Shown in pieces: positions 8,613 to 17,605 of a stretch of DNA of 64,000 nt. The translations under genes were made by a program, and so were the position numbers. The notes under the pieces were generated by a model that worked only from the letters and a program-made list of their open reading frames with translations, ran no database searches and had not been told where the DNA came from. Numbering within the stretch: position 1 is the first letter of the stretch; each line of letters starts with the position of its first letter. The DNA comes from Hyalangium gracile (GTDB lineage: Bacteria > Myxococcota > Myxococcia > Myxococcales > Myxococcaceae). The stretch lies in assembly GCF_020103725.1 (NCBI RefSeq), contig NZ_JAHXBG010000038.1, positions 1 to 64,000 of the forward strand, in the 5' to 3' direction.

Positions 8613-10788
8613 GCCCCACTCGGAAGCTCAGGGGCGCGTACTCGAAGCGGACGCGGTGGGGGCCTGGAGGGACGCGCACGGCGCGCAGCGCGAAGTCGGC
8701 GCGGTGGATCTCCGTGGCGTTCCCATCCAGCGTCGCGCGCCAGCCGGGGTAGTGGCTGTCGCTGACCACCAGGTAGCTCTCGTCACACGCGTCCACCTCC
8801 ACCTCCAGGCGCTGAGCGCCCGAGCCCACCACCCGCGCGCTGCCTCCACACGACGCGCGGTCCAGGGCTTCCCCCGTGGCCAGGTACGCGGTGTGTCGGA
8901 AGGGCTGCGCCGGATCCAGCACCGCCTTCAGCGCATCCGCGTCCGGCGTCACCAGGGCCTTCTGGACGAGGAAGGCGCGGGGCATGGCCGTCTTCGAGCG
9001 GGAGAGCGTCGTGCCGTCCTCCAGCTTCTGGAGCACCTCCAGATCGTCGAAGGGCGGCGGCCCGTGGCGCACGTACCAGGTGACGCCCGCCAGGTCATAG
9101 ACGCTCCGCTCCCCGGCCAGGTGGAACACGTCGCTCCGGGCGGGCTCGGGGGCGCCGTAGCCCTCCAGCGCGGGCAGCCGCTCCTCGACGAAGCGGTTGG
9201 GGATGAGCCGATCGCGGCTCAGCTCGATGGTGCGCGACACCGCGTTGGGCACCTGGGTCGGGTCCGCCGGGCCCTCGATGTCCGCGCTGATGCGCCCGTC
9301 GAGCGCCTCCGGCATCCGCTGCCGGATCACCGAGGTGCGCGCGAGCGGCTCATGGGCCGAGTACTTTGGCACGGTGAGCAGGTGGTGCGCCGCCACCAGC
9401 TCCAGCACCGCGAGCGTCGCCAGTGCGTGGCGCAGCCGGCGCGGGCGGGCGAAGGTGTCCCGGAGGACGAAGAGGAAGACGGTCGCCAGCCCCAGGAAGA
9501 GCAGGGGCCAGGTGATGCCGGCCTCGGCGGACTCTCGCATGGGCAGACGTTTGACGATGGGCCCCGCCACGCCGATGGCCACGCCCATTACCACGAACGC
9601 CGCCACCGCGCGAAGGAGCGAAGGGCGGATGCGCCGGGCGAAACGGCCCATGGCCTCCAGCCCGAAGCCGGACAGCAGGGCGATGCAGAACGCGGCCCCC
9701 ACGAAGTACTTGGCTGGATAGCGGAATAGCGAGAAGGGCGGTACGTGCAGCAGCGCGGCGGCGGGAGGGAAGTGCCGGCCGAGGCTGAGCAGCGCGAACA
9801 GCAGGGCGCCCACCGCGAAGGGCCGCGCCCGTCGAGGACCCGCGAGCGCGCCCACCACCGCCAGCGCGCACGCCACCGAGCCGAGGAACTGGTTGAGGAT
9901 GAACCACTGATCCTCGCCCCAGTACGGCCCTCGGGGCCAGTCCGCCAGCGGCCACACCATGGACAGGAGCTGAGGCCATGACACGGACCATGCCAGGCGC
10001 TCGCTGGCGAACCCCGCGGAGCGCGTGCGCAGGGAGTTCATCGCGAACTCGGCGGCGGGCAGCAGCACCAGGGCCGACAGGGCTCCCGCCAGCGCCAGCC
10101 CGCCCACCACGCGCGCCGCTCCGTTCCAGCGCGCCGCCCCGGGCTTGTTGGGAGCCGCCACCCCGCGTGGACGCAGGCCCCACAGCGCCAGGAGCGCCAG
10201 CATGCCCTGCCAGAGCGTCGTCTCCGGCGAGCCGGCCAGCAGGGACAGCGTCGCGAACACGGCGAGCCGGGCGATGGGCGCGGGGCCCGGCCGGAGCGCG
10301 GCGTCCCGAGCCGCCGCCAGGATGAAGCCGCTCCAAGCCGCCGCGTCGACGACGTTCTGCTGGATGCCCAGGTCCGTCATCATCGGCGACACGCCGAACA
10401 CGGCCCCCACGAGCACCGAGGCGCTCCAGGCCAGCCGGAGCCGCCGGGCCAGGAGGAACGCGCCCACGGCCGCCACCCCGGCGTGGAACACCTGCATCAC
10501 CGTCATCGACGCGATGGGCCCGGTGAGCACCACCGCCACCCAGCGCGGCGGGTAGAAGACCTGCGAGTAGAGCGTGGCCGCGAACGGCTGCCCCAGCCGC
10601 ATGTACGGGTTCCACAGGGGCAGCTCGCCCGTGCGCAGGGACTCGAGGAGGAAGGCCGAGTCCGGGAAGAAGATGCGGAACACGTCCCGCCCGGCCAGCA
10701 GCTGGCCGGAGAATACCGAGCGGTAGATGAGGGCCAGGATGGCCAGCAGGCCGCAGACGGTGAGCGCGTTTCGCGTGGAGCATTTCAT
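8524..10788 (-). CDS. YfhO-like polytopic membrane protein (GT-C type)
   Basis: A 754-residue membrane protein matching the YfhO family: start ...GRDVFRIFFPDSAFLLESL, the motif LPLWNPYMRLGQPF (an acidic loop followed by WNP) and a chain of about 12 hydrophobic segments, then a large beta-rich periplasmic C-terminal domain (about 540-740) with DSHYPGWRATLDGN. YfhO proteins are GT-C-fold glycosyltransferase relatives implicated in glycosylating cell-wall polymers. The start overlaps the upstream gene's stop by four bases (ATGA), indicating translational coupling to the 10785-12260 protein. The context with MBOAT and SGNH genes suggests surface-glycan modification. The family is confident; the reaction is inferred. 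Confidence 0.85.
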   Translation of the reverse strand: MKCSTRNALTVCGLLAILALIYRSVFSGQLLAGRDVFRIFFPDSAFLLESLRTGELPLWNPYMRLGQPFAATLYSQVFYPPRWVAVVLTGPIASMTVMQVFHAGVAAVGAFLLARRLRLAWSASVLVGAVFGVSPMMTDLGIQQNVVDAAAWSGFILAAARDAALRPGPAPIARLAVFATLSLLAGSPETTLWQGMLALLALWGLRPRGVAAPNKPGAARWNGAARVVGGLALAGALSALVLLPAAEFAMNSLRTRSAGFASERLAWSVSWPQLLSMVWPLADWPRGPYWGEDQWFILNQFLGSVACALAVVGALAGPRRARPFAVGALLFALLSLGRHFPPAAALLHVPPFSLFRYPAKYFVGAAFCIALLSGFGLEAMGRFARRIRPSLLRAVAAFVVMGVAIGVAGPIVKRLPMRESAEAGITWPLLFLGLATVFLFVLRDTFARPRRLRHALATLAVLELVAAHHLLTVPKYSAHEPLARTSVIRQRMPEALDGRISADIEGPADPTQVPNAVSRTIELSRDRLIPNRFVEERLPALEGYGAPEPARSDVFHLAGERSVYDLAGVTWYVRHGPPPFDDLEVLQKLEDGTTLSRSKTAMPRAFLVQKALVTPDADALKAVLDPAQPFRHTAYLATGEALDRASCGGSARVVGSGAQRLEVEVDACDESYLVVSDSHYPGWRATLDGNATEIHRADFALRAVRVPPGPHRVRFEYAPLSFRVGLTVSLLALAGLVASVLGSARRQPPRPKAA

Positions 10789-12260
10789 CGCGAGGTGGAG
10801 CGGGTGCGGACCCAGAGGACGTACTGGCCCTCCCGGGCCTCCTCGCGCCAGCCGCCGGCCTTCCGGAGCTGATCGAGGAGGATGTTGCCCGGATTCTCCT
10901 CATCCCACAGGAGGTAGTCCGGATCGTAGCGGGCGAGCGACTCCTCCCAGCCGGGCTCCGACCAGAGGATCCGCATGTAGTCGTCGTGGATGGGCTGGGG
11001 GAAGGGATCGTTCCGGCTGTCGATGAACACCTTGTAGTCCGGGCCCGCGAAGTACGAGACGGCACCTCCGATGGTGAAGCGGTTGAGCACCTTGCCCGGA
11101 GGCAGGTTGCGCAGCGCCTCGAAGCAGGTGAGCGGAAAGCGCGAGCGCAGCACACCCTGCTCCACGGGCACGGGGTTCTGCCAGCTCACCCCCGCCAGCA
11201 GGACGAGCGCCAGCGCCGGCCAGAGGCCACCACCGGCTCCGGCGCTCCAGCGCGCGAAGAGCGCATCCAGCGCCTGGGCGGGACGGCGGAGGAGCTCCGG
11301 CCACACGAGCCCGCGCACCGGCGCCGCGTGCTCCAAGAACGCCAGCGCCACGAGCACCGCCGCGAAGGGTGCATGGCGCTGCACCTTCAGCGCCGCGAGC
11401 CCCAGGCCCAGGGTGGGCAGGAGGATGGCGATGCGCCGCACCGGGGCCTGCCCCACGACGAAGAGCGCCATGCCGACCAGCGCCAGGTACGCCCAGCTCC
11501 AGCCCACCGCGAGATCGAGCGGCACCCACTCGTTGATGTTCTGCGTGGACTTCAGCAGCGAGTGGTGGAGTGGGTAGAGCCAGATGCTCGGGCCGCTGGG
11601 CGACAGCGCCGACACGAGGAACATGGCCACGCCGGCGACGACCGCGCGCACGGCCCGCGGGCGCTGCTCGGGAGTGTCCAGCGCCTGGCCCACCGCCGTG
11701 GCTCCGAGCAGGGCCGGGCCCAGCAGCCAGCTGCCGTGCAGGTTGGCCCAGGCCACGCCCAGCAGGGGCGCGAACCACAGCACCCGATCATTCCCCGCTC
11801 GCCAGGCCTGGACGCCGAGCACCGCGAGGGCGAACAGCAGGTGTCCCACGTGGAAGGGGCGCTCCTGGCTCCAGGTGGGGGACTGGACGATGAGGACCAG
11901 GGCGAGCACCCCGAGCGTCACCAGCCCCCGGCGAGGCGCCGCGCGGCCGAACGCCGCCCAGAGCAGCAGCACGTTGGAGGCGACGAGCGCTCCGGTGAGC
12001 AGCGCCGGGCCCGCCGCGCCCAGCAGCTTCACCAGCAGCACGGAGAGCACGCCGAAGCCCCACTCGTGGGGCACCCAGCCCGCGGTGCCCGTCACGCTGA
12101 AGGGGTCCACGCGGTTGAAGCCATGCTCCAGCACGTAGCGCCCACCCGCGAGGTGGAAGAAGAGATCGTAGTGCTTGAGCGGCGACAGCCCCAGCTTCAC
12201 CCCGAAGTAGAGGGCGAGCAGCGCGGCCGGTCCAGGGAGCAGCAGGGCCCGACGGCTCAC
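10785..12260 (-). CDS. Polytopic membrane protein, GT-C-like
   Basis: A 491-residue protein with about 10 hydrophobic helices and a soluble C-terminal region (about 375-491). The first loop carries HYDLFFHLAGGRYVLEHG and a conserved-looking VPHEWGF; WANLHGSW lies in mid-protein. This layout, with a short acidic or polar first periplasmic loop, many helices and a C-terminal periplasmic domain, is that of GT-C lipid-linked-sugar transferases and of myxobacterial proteins paired with YfhO. The stop overlaps the yfhO start, and the gap to the upstream gene (ends at 12267) is 6 bases, so it sits within the operon. No catalytic residues can be named. Confidence 0.75.
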   Translation of the reverse strand: MSRRALLLPGPAALLALYFGVKLGLSPLKHYDLFFHLAGGRYVLEHGFNRVDPFSVTGTAGWVPHEWGFGVLSVLLVKLLGAAGPALLTGALVASNVLLLWAAFGRAAPRRGLVTLGVLALVLIVQSPTWSQERPFHVGHLLFALAVLGVQAWRAGNDRVLWFAPLLGVAWANLHGSWLLGPALLGATAVGQALDTPEQRPRAVRAVVAGVAMFLVSALSPSGPSIWLYPLHHSLLKSTQNINEWVPLDLAVGWSWAYLALVGMALFVVGQAPVRRIAILLPTLGLGLAALKVQRHAPFAAVLVALAFLEHAAPVRGLVWPELLRRPAQALDALFARWSAGAGGGLWPALALVLLAGVSWQNPVPVEQGVLRSRFPLTCFEALRNLPPGKVLNRFTIGGAVSYFAGPDYKVFIDSRNDPFPQPIHDDYMRILWSEPGWEESLARYDPDYLLWDEENPGNILLDQLRKAGGWREEAREGQYVLWVRTRSTSR

Positions 12261-12266
12261 GGCACG

Positions 12267-13520
12267 CTATCCCACGCTCGCCACGGGTGGCATCGCGGCA
12301 CTCGGGGCGGCGGGAGTCGCCGGAGCGCTGGCCGGCGCCGCCGGGGGCGCGAAGCCGAGCCGACGCAGCATCACCTTGCGGATGCTCGGGATGCGGAACC
12401 GGTAGATGAACGCATCCGCGAAGTAGTGGGCCAGCACCACCCCGAGGCTCAGGGAGGTGACGACGCGGAGGATCGTGTGCGAGCTGCTCCCGGTGGGATC
12501 GGCCGTGCCCAGGGTGCCTCGGCCCGCGCCGTCCAGCAGCAGCCCGTGGATGACGCCCAGCGCCAGCAGCGGCAGCATGGACAGGATCATCAGCGGCCAG
12601 ATCCACGCGCGCCCCAGCCGGGCCGGCGGATCTCCCTCGCGAGGCTCCATCATCCGCGCGGTGATCATGTAGTACTCGAGGCCGTGCATGGCGGGCAGCA
12701 TCACGTTGCCCCACATGGGAGCCACCAGCGTCAGCCCCGTCGCAGTGGCCACCGCGAGCAGGTACAGCACCTTGGGCCCGCTGGCGTTGCCCGCGCGCAG
12801 CACGGTGCGGAACAGCAGCGCGAAGAAGCCCAGCCACACGGCGAGGATCACCGCCAGCGCGCCATGGGGCAGCAGCGCGCCCTGGCCCACGTCCAGGTAC
12901 GGCGTGGCGCCCGGGGCGGCCGAGTCGGGGACGAAGAAGAGGCGCACCAGGATGAGGGTGAGCACCAGCGGCACGTAGGTCTGCTGCAGCGTGCGCTCCC
13001 GAGGGTTGCCGGACCCGAGCCCGGCCTGGTGGCCGCGCAGCGTGTGCAGCGCCCAGAAGCCCTTGTGCTGCGACAGCGTGTGGTGCAGCCCGAAGATGTT
13101 GAAGAGGACGCCCACGATGTACACGTGGGCATCCTTGTTCATGTAGTACGTGAGGATGAACGCCGCGCCCACCGCGAGCATGGCCAGCGTGCCCGCAAGG
13201 ATGATGCGGGGCTGCTTCGGCTCGGCGGTGAGCACGTCCCGGTGCACCGCGAAGAGCAGGTAGGTGAGCACCACGTGGGTGCCGTTGCCGAGGATGTTCT
13301 GCGCCGTCCACACCGCGAGCCGGTTCACCTCGTCCGCCGCCCGCAGCCCCACCAGCGCGCTCACCACCGCCGAGCCCACCGTGAGCAGGATGGGCAGCGT
13401 GAGGAACGCCGCGTCCGCCCGCGGCGAGAAGAGCCACAGCCCCCGGAACGGCAGGCTCCCGCGCGACGCGGGGGTGGACGTGGCGGGCCCGTGGGCCAGG
13501 GTGGGGGTCGACGCGGTCAT
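12267..13520 (-). CDS. Polytopic membrane protein of unknown function
   Basis: A 417-residue protein with about 10 hydrophobic segments. Histidine-rich membrane-edge motifs stand out: NGTHVVLTYLLFAVHRD, FGLHHTLSQHKGFWALH, and MHGLEYYMITARMM; clustered His in helices recalls desaturase-like or carotenoid-oxygenase-like membrane enzymes, but the family was not recognised. The C-terminal 35 residues are Ala/Pro-rich. I chose the ATG at 13518-13520, with GGGAG just upstream, rather than the one at 13580, which would add a basic 20-residue leader and overlap the upstream gene. It lies in the MBOAT/SGNH operon, transcribed right to left. Confidence 0.72.
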   Translation of the reverse strand: MTASTPTLAHGPATSTPASRGSLPFRGLWLFSPRADAAFLTLPILLTVGSAVVSALVGLRAADEVNRLAVWTAQNILGNGTHVVLTYLLFAVHRDVLTAEPKQPRIILAGTLAMLAVGAAFILTYYMNKDAHVYIVGVLFNIFGLHHTLSQHKGFWALHTLRGHQAGLGSGNPRERTLQQTYVPLVLTLILVRLFFVPDSAAPGATPYLDVGQGALLPHGALAVILAVWLGFFALLFRTVLRAGNASGPKVLYLLAVATATGLTLVAPMWGNVMLPAMHGLEYYMITARMMEPREGDPPARLGRAWIWPLMILSMLPLLALGVIHGLLLDGAGRGTLGTADPTGSSSHTILRVVTSLSLGVVLAHYFADAFIYRFRIPSIRKVMLRRLGFAPPAAPASAPATPAAPSAAMPPVASVG

Positions 13521-13554
13521 CACTCCCAGTATACCCGCCCTCTGGGGCGAGCGA

Positions 13555-14784
13555 TCAGGGAGCCGCGTCTTCCGCGACACCCCGGCCCCCTGGGTCGGCC
13601 ACCGCCTCCGCGAGCCGCCGGGACAGCTTGGGCCGGCCGCTGGACTCGTTGAGGTGCGTCACGTCGATGAAGTCCTCCGGGCCGAACTCCGGGCTCTCGG
13701 CCAGGTCCAGCACCGGCACCCCCGCCTCCCGCTCGATGCGCGCCAGGACAGCAGCCAGGCGGGCACGGCCCTCGGGGGTAGGCTGGTTCCAGGCCCGGTT
13801 CCGGGGCGCCAGCACCACCCGCGTCTCGAGGGACACGGCGGCCAGGGCGCGCACGGCCTGGATGAAGGCCGTCACCTGCGCGTCGTCGAAGCGCAGCTCC
13901 AGCATGTCGGCTGTCTCCACCCTCCACTCCCGCTCCGACTCCAGCACCTCCGGCACGCTGCGCAGCCGGGCCCAGGCCAGGTAGGCCTCGCGCGTCTCGT
14001 CGAAGATCCAGCGCACCTCGCCTCTGCGGACGGGATCCCACTCGGGGACCTGCCGGCGCTCGATGGCGGCCCGGCCCTCGTGGATGCGCGACACCCAGGC
14101 CTTGCGCTCCGCGCTCGGGTCCTCGGGCGGAGGCACCGGCCACCAGGCGGGGGGCGGCGCGTCGAAGAGGCGGGTCTCCAGCAGGGACGTCACCGAGAGC
14201 GACGAGGTGCCCCCCATCAGCCGCAGCGCTCCCAGGTGCGAGGCCTCCTCCGGCGAGCGGCGCGCCTCCTGGGCGAGCGTGAGGAGATCGGCCAGCAGGG
14301 CCTTCTTCACGGCGGACTGCTCCCGGTACCAGGGGGAGCGGCCACGCGCCAGGGTGGCCTGGAAGGGGGTGAACTCCACCAGGGAGAGCCGGGCCTTGCG
14401 GCCACTGCGCTCGAAGGCGTCCGCTACTCGGCGGGCGAGCAGGGCCTGCATCTCGGGATCCACACCGGGGAAGCCGAGGTTGTACGCGGTGGCGGGCGAC
14501 GGGAGGTGCTTCTCGAAGGTCTCCGGAGAGAAGCCGTGCTGGATGAGCGACGAGCCGAAGACGAGCACCGCGTCCTCACGCTGGGCCAGCTCGGGCAGCG
14601 CTCCGAGGAACTCCTCCAGCCGGATGGAGCCCTCGGTGAACTGGGCGCGCAGCTCCGGAGAGGTGGTGCGCACCAGCAGGGAGACGAACCCGCGCGCCAG
14701 CCCGAGCGCGGCCACCAGCAGCACGAGCCCCACCCCGAGGGTCCGGGCGGCGATCCGATCGCTGGAGGGGGAGGGCGAGGGCAC
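13555..14784 (-). CDS. SGNH-hydrolase-like partner of MBOAT (DltD/AlgJ-like)
   Basis: About 409 residues. An N-terminal membrane anchor (ARTLGVGLVLLVAALGLARG) is followed by a periplasmic domain with SGNH-type landmarks: VLVFGSSLIQHGFS (the block I Ser) and, near the end, FIDVTHLNESSGRPKLSRRL (block V Asp/His). This pairing with the MBOAT gene just upstream is the standard arrangement for O-acylation of exported polysaccharides (AlgI/AlgJ, DltB/DltD). The GTG at 14782-14784 starts 8 bases after the MBOAT stop; ribosome-binding signals are weak and a GTG further in is possible. It probably transfers acetyl groups from the MBOAT protein to a surface glycan. Confidence 0.75.
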   Translation of the reverse strand: MPSPSPSSDRIAARTLGVGLVLLVAALGLARGFVSLLVRTTSPELRAQFTEGSIRLEEFLGALPELAQREDAVLVFGSSLIQHGFSPETFEKHLPSPATAYNLGFPGVDPEMQALLARRVADAFERSGRKARLSLVEFTPFQATLARGRSPWYREQSAVKKALLADLLTLAQEARRSPEEASHLGALRLMGGTSSLSVTSLLETRLFDAPPPAWWPVPPPEDPSAERKAWVSRIHEGRAAIERRQVPEWDPVRRGEVRWIFDETREAYLAWARLRSVPEVLESEREWRVETADMLELRFDDAQVTAFIQAVRALAAVSLETRVVLAPRNRAWNQPTPEGRARLAAVLARIEREAGVPVLDLAESPEFGPEDFIDVTHLNESSGRPKLSRRLAEAVADPGGRGVAEDAAP

Positions 14785-14792
14785 GGGCGGGC

Positions 14793-16190
14793 TCAGAACT
14801 GGAAGTAGATGAAGCTGTGCCCCGGCATCCCGATGGCGATGGCCACGGCCAGGCAGGTGGCCACCACGGGCCACAGGGCGAAGGGACGCTGACGCAGCTC
14901 GGTCTTCTCCGCGAGCGCGGAGGCCGCGTGGCACAGGACGAGCCCCACCACCACGAACAGCAGGGTGAGCACGGCGGGCCAGGTGAAGGAGGAGGGCACC
15001 GCGGGCACGTGCATGCCCCGCAGCACCCGGAGCGCCGCGGGCAGGCTCTCCGCGCGGAACAGCACCCACCCGAGCACCACCAGGTAGAGCGTGCCCAGCC
15101 GCTTCAGCCAGCGCACCGCGGCCGAGGGCGTCTGCTTCAGCGCGGGGAAGCGCCCCACCAGCAGGTGCGCCACCACCAGCAGCAGCCCGTGGTACAGGCC
15201 CCAGAGGACGAACGTCCAGTTGGCCCCGTGCCACAGCCCGCCCAGCAGCATGGTGAACACCAGGTTGCGGTAGCGGCCCGTGCGGTTCCCGCCCAGCGGG
15301 ATGTAGAGGTAGTCGCGCAGCCACGTGGACAAGGACAGGTGCCAGCGGCGCCAGAAGTCGATGGGCGAGGTGGCCAGGTACGGCAGATCGAAGTTCGGTG
15401 GCAGCACGAAGCCCAGCAGCAAGGCCACGCCGATGGCGATGTCCGTGTAGCCCGAGAAGTCCGCGTAGATCTGCCCCGTGAAGGCGAGCGCCCCCGTCCA
15501 GGCCTCCAGCGCGCTCGTGGCCCCCGAGGCCTGGAAGAGCGCATCCGAGGGCGCCGCGAGCAGGTCCGCCACCGTCTTCTTGAAGAGCCCCACCGCGATG
15601 AGCAGGTAGCCGCGCCGCACCTGCTCCCAGCGGGGTGGCTCCATCGTCTCGAACTGCGGCAGCAGCACGGAGGCGCGGATGATGGGCCCGGCCACCAGGT
15701 GCGGGAAGAACGACACCGCCGCCAGGAACTCCTCGGGACGCTCGCGAGCGGGCAGCTCCCGGCGGTACACGTCGATGGTGTAGCTCATGCTCTGGAACGT
15801 GTAGAAGGAGATGCCCGCCGGGAGCAGGAGCGAGAAGGTGGGCTCGGGCACCGAGACGCCCAGCGCGCCGAGCAGCCCGTGCGCCGAGTCCGCGAAGAAT
15901 CGCGCGTACTTGAAGAAGGCCAGCACCCCCAGGTTGGCGACGATGCTCACCACCAGGAGTGCCCGGCGGCGGCGCTCGTCCTGGGAGCGGGACAGGCGCA
16001 GGGCGATCCAGAAGTCCAGCAGCGCCGTGCCGAGCAGCAGCGGCACGCAGCGCACATCCCACGCCCCGTAGAAGAGCAGGCTGCCGCCCACCACGAGCCA
16101 CAGCTTCGCCCCCCGCGTCCGCGCGGCGAAGTGGAACGCCACGAAGAAGGCGATGAAGAACAGCCAGAACAGGGCGGTGTTGAAGAGCAT
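14793..16190 (-). CDS. MBOAT-family O-acyltransferase (AlgI-like)
   Basis: A 465-residue polytopic membrane protein. Diagnostic motifs are LPAGISFYTFQSMSYTIDVY, FFPHLVAGPI, YADFSGYTDIAIG, PIDFWRRWHLSLS-WLRDYLY, and LLGGLWHGANWTFVLWG carrying the catalytic His. The family length and order match AlgI/PatA-type acyltransferases that move acetyl groups across the inner membrane for polysaccharide O-acetylation. It is the first gene of a five-gene minus-strand operon (MBOAT, SGNH, membrane protein, GT-C-like, YfhO). The start ATG at 16188-16190 is divergent from the amidohydrolase-like gene, with 89 bases between that must hold both promoters. Confidence 0.94.
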   Translation of the reverse strand: MLFNTALFWLFFIAFFVAFHFAARTRGAKLWLVVGGSLLFYGAWDVRCVPLLLGTALLDFWIALRLSRSQDERRRRALLVVSIVANLGVLAFFKYARFFADSAHGLLGALGVSVPEPTFSLLLPAGISFYTFQSMSYTIDVYRRELPARERPEEFLAAVSFFPHLVAGPIIRASVLLPQFETMEPPRWEQVRRGYLLIAVGLFKKTVADLLAAPSDALFQASGATSALEAWTGALAFTGQIYADFSGYTDIAIGVALLLGFVLPPNFDLPYLATSPIDFWRRWHLSLSTWLRDYLYIPLGGNRTGRYRNLVFTMLLGGLWHGANWTFVLWGLYHGLLLVVAHLLVGRFPALKQTPSAAVRWLKRLGTLYLVVLGWVLFRAESLPAALRVLRGMHVPAVPSSFTWPAVLTLLFVVVGLVLCHAASALAEKTELRQRPFALWPVVATCLAVAIAIGMPGHSFIYFQF

Positions 16191-16279
16191 GCGGAACGGG
16201 CGCCACCCGGAGCCGGGCGCATCATCGCCCGTGCGCCGCTGGGGACGCTACCCTCGGGCCGTGCTAAGAGAGGGCACGC

Positions 16280-17605
16280 ATGGAAGGCCGCCTGCTGCTC
16301 AAGAACTGCGCCATCTTCCGAGCGGACGGACGCGTCCGCACCGGCATGGCCCTGGTGGTGCAGGACGGGCTCATCCGCCGCGTCGCCCCGGATGCCGACG
16401 TCCCCGTCCTTCCCGGAGACTGGGAGGTGGCCTGCCGGGGACGGCTGGTGGCTCCCGGGCTGGTGGACTGTCACACCCACCTCGTGGGCGGGCAGACCCT
16501 GCCCCCCACCGGCAATTTCCTCCTGAGGGCGCCGGACACCCGCCAGGATCGGCGCAAGCACGTGGCCTCGCTGCTGACGGCCGGCGAGGTGGAGGCCCTC
16601 TCCCGGTTCGCCCTGGCCCGGGCGCTGCGGGACGGCATCACCCTGGTGGTGGAGCACGTGGAGGCTCCCTCCGACGTGGCCGGAGCGCTCGAGGCCCAGG
16701 CGCGCGTGGCCGAGCAGCTCGGCGTCCGGCTGGTGACGGGCCACATCACCCACAGCCTCTCGGGAGACGCCCCCGCCCAGGCCTGCCTCGAGGCCAACGC
16801 GGACTTCGTTCGGCGCTACCGCTCCCACCCGCTGGTGCGTGGCGCGCTGGGCTTCCAGTCCTCCCACTCCTGTGAGGACAGCCTCCTGCGCCGCGTGAGC
16901 GCGCTGTCCGAGGAGCTCCAGGCCCCCATCCTCTTCCACCTGGCCGAGGGGGAGGACGATCTCGCCGCCACCTACGCCCGGCACGGCAAGCGCGTCGTCC
17001 CCCGGCTGGAGGAGCTGGGCCTGCTGGGCCCTCGCGCCATCGCCGCGCGGGCGCGGAGCATCAACACACAGGAGGCCGAGCGGCTGGCGGCCGTCGGCGC
17101 CTTCGTGGCGCTCAGCCCGCGCGCCCACCTCACCTCCGAGCCCACGGGCGAGTCGCTGGAGGCGGTCCTCTCCCGGCACCACATGGTGGGGCTGGGCACC
17201 AGCGGACATGGGACGCTCTGGGACGAGGTGCTGGCCGCCTTCATCGGGCTGATGCGCATCGCTCGCTCCGGCCGCCTGCCGGATCCGGACGGCGCCCTGT
17301 CGCAGCTGCTGGTGAGCGGCCCCGCGGAGCTCGTGACCCGCCTCTTCAATGCGCCCTCGGGCAGGGTGGAGGAGGGCGACATCGCCGACCTGGCGGTATA
17401 CGACTACGTCCCCGCGGCGGACCCGGAGACGGGCTACTCGCCGCACCTGCTCGGCCAGCTGGCCCGCTCGCGGGTGGCCTGGACCATCGTCAACGGCCGC
17501 GTCGCCGTGCGCGAGGGGCAGCTGCTCGGCACGGACTTCGCGGAGCTGGCCACCGCCGCCACCGCCGCTCTGGCCAGCGTGTGGACCCGCGCCCGCCTCG
17601 GATGA
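16280..17605 (+). CDS. Amidohydrolase-fold protein (SsnA-like), metal site degenerate
   Basis: A 441-residue TIM-barrel amidohydrolase relative of the SsnA/chlorohydrolase group. The N-terminal beta domain leads to VAPGLVDCHTHLVGG (His65, His67), and ILFHLAEG supplies His220/Glu223. However, the strand-6 region, normally MAHC..., reads IAARARSINTQEAE with Arg257 in the His position, and the strand-8 GTDG is GTSGHG (Ser308 replacing the catalytic Asp). Loss of these ligands suggests an inactive or altered enzyme. The C-terminal beta domain is intact. GAGAGGG lies before the ATG, and its stop overlaps the next start (ATGA), coupling it to the methyltransferase. Confidence 0.85.
   Translation: MEGRLLLKNCAIFRADGRVRTGMALVVQDGLIRRVAPDADVPVLPGDWEVACRGRLVAPGLVDCHTHLVGGQTLPPTGNFLLRAPDTRQDRRKHVASLLTAGEVEALSRFALARALRDGITLVVEHVEAPSDVAGALEAQARVAEQLGVRLVTGHITHSLSGDAPAQACLEANADFVRRYRSHPLVRGALGFQSSHSCEDSLLRRVSALSEELQAPILFHLAEGEDDLAATYARHGKRVVPRLEELGLLGPRAIAARARSINTQEAERLAAVGAFVALSPRAHLTSEPTGESLEAVLSRHHMVGLGTSGHGTLWDEVLAAFIGLMRIARSGRLPDPDGALSQLLVSGPAELVTRLFNAPSGRVEEGDIADLAVYDYVPAADPETGYSPHLLGQLARSRVAWTIVNGRVAVREGQLLGTDFAELATAATAALASVWTRARLG

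Noticed and set aside
13520-13580. Longer start for the membrane protein at 13580
   Set aside because: It would overlap the upstream gene by 26 bases and add a basic leader without a ribosome-binding site; ATG at 13520 is more economical.
10986-13652. 888-codon frame on the + strand
   Set aside because: Antisense shadow of three membrane-protein genes, with His/Arg/Gln-rich low-complexity translation.
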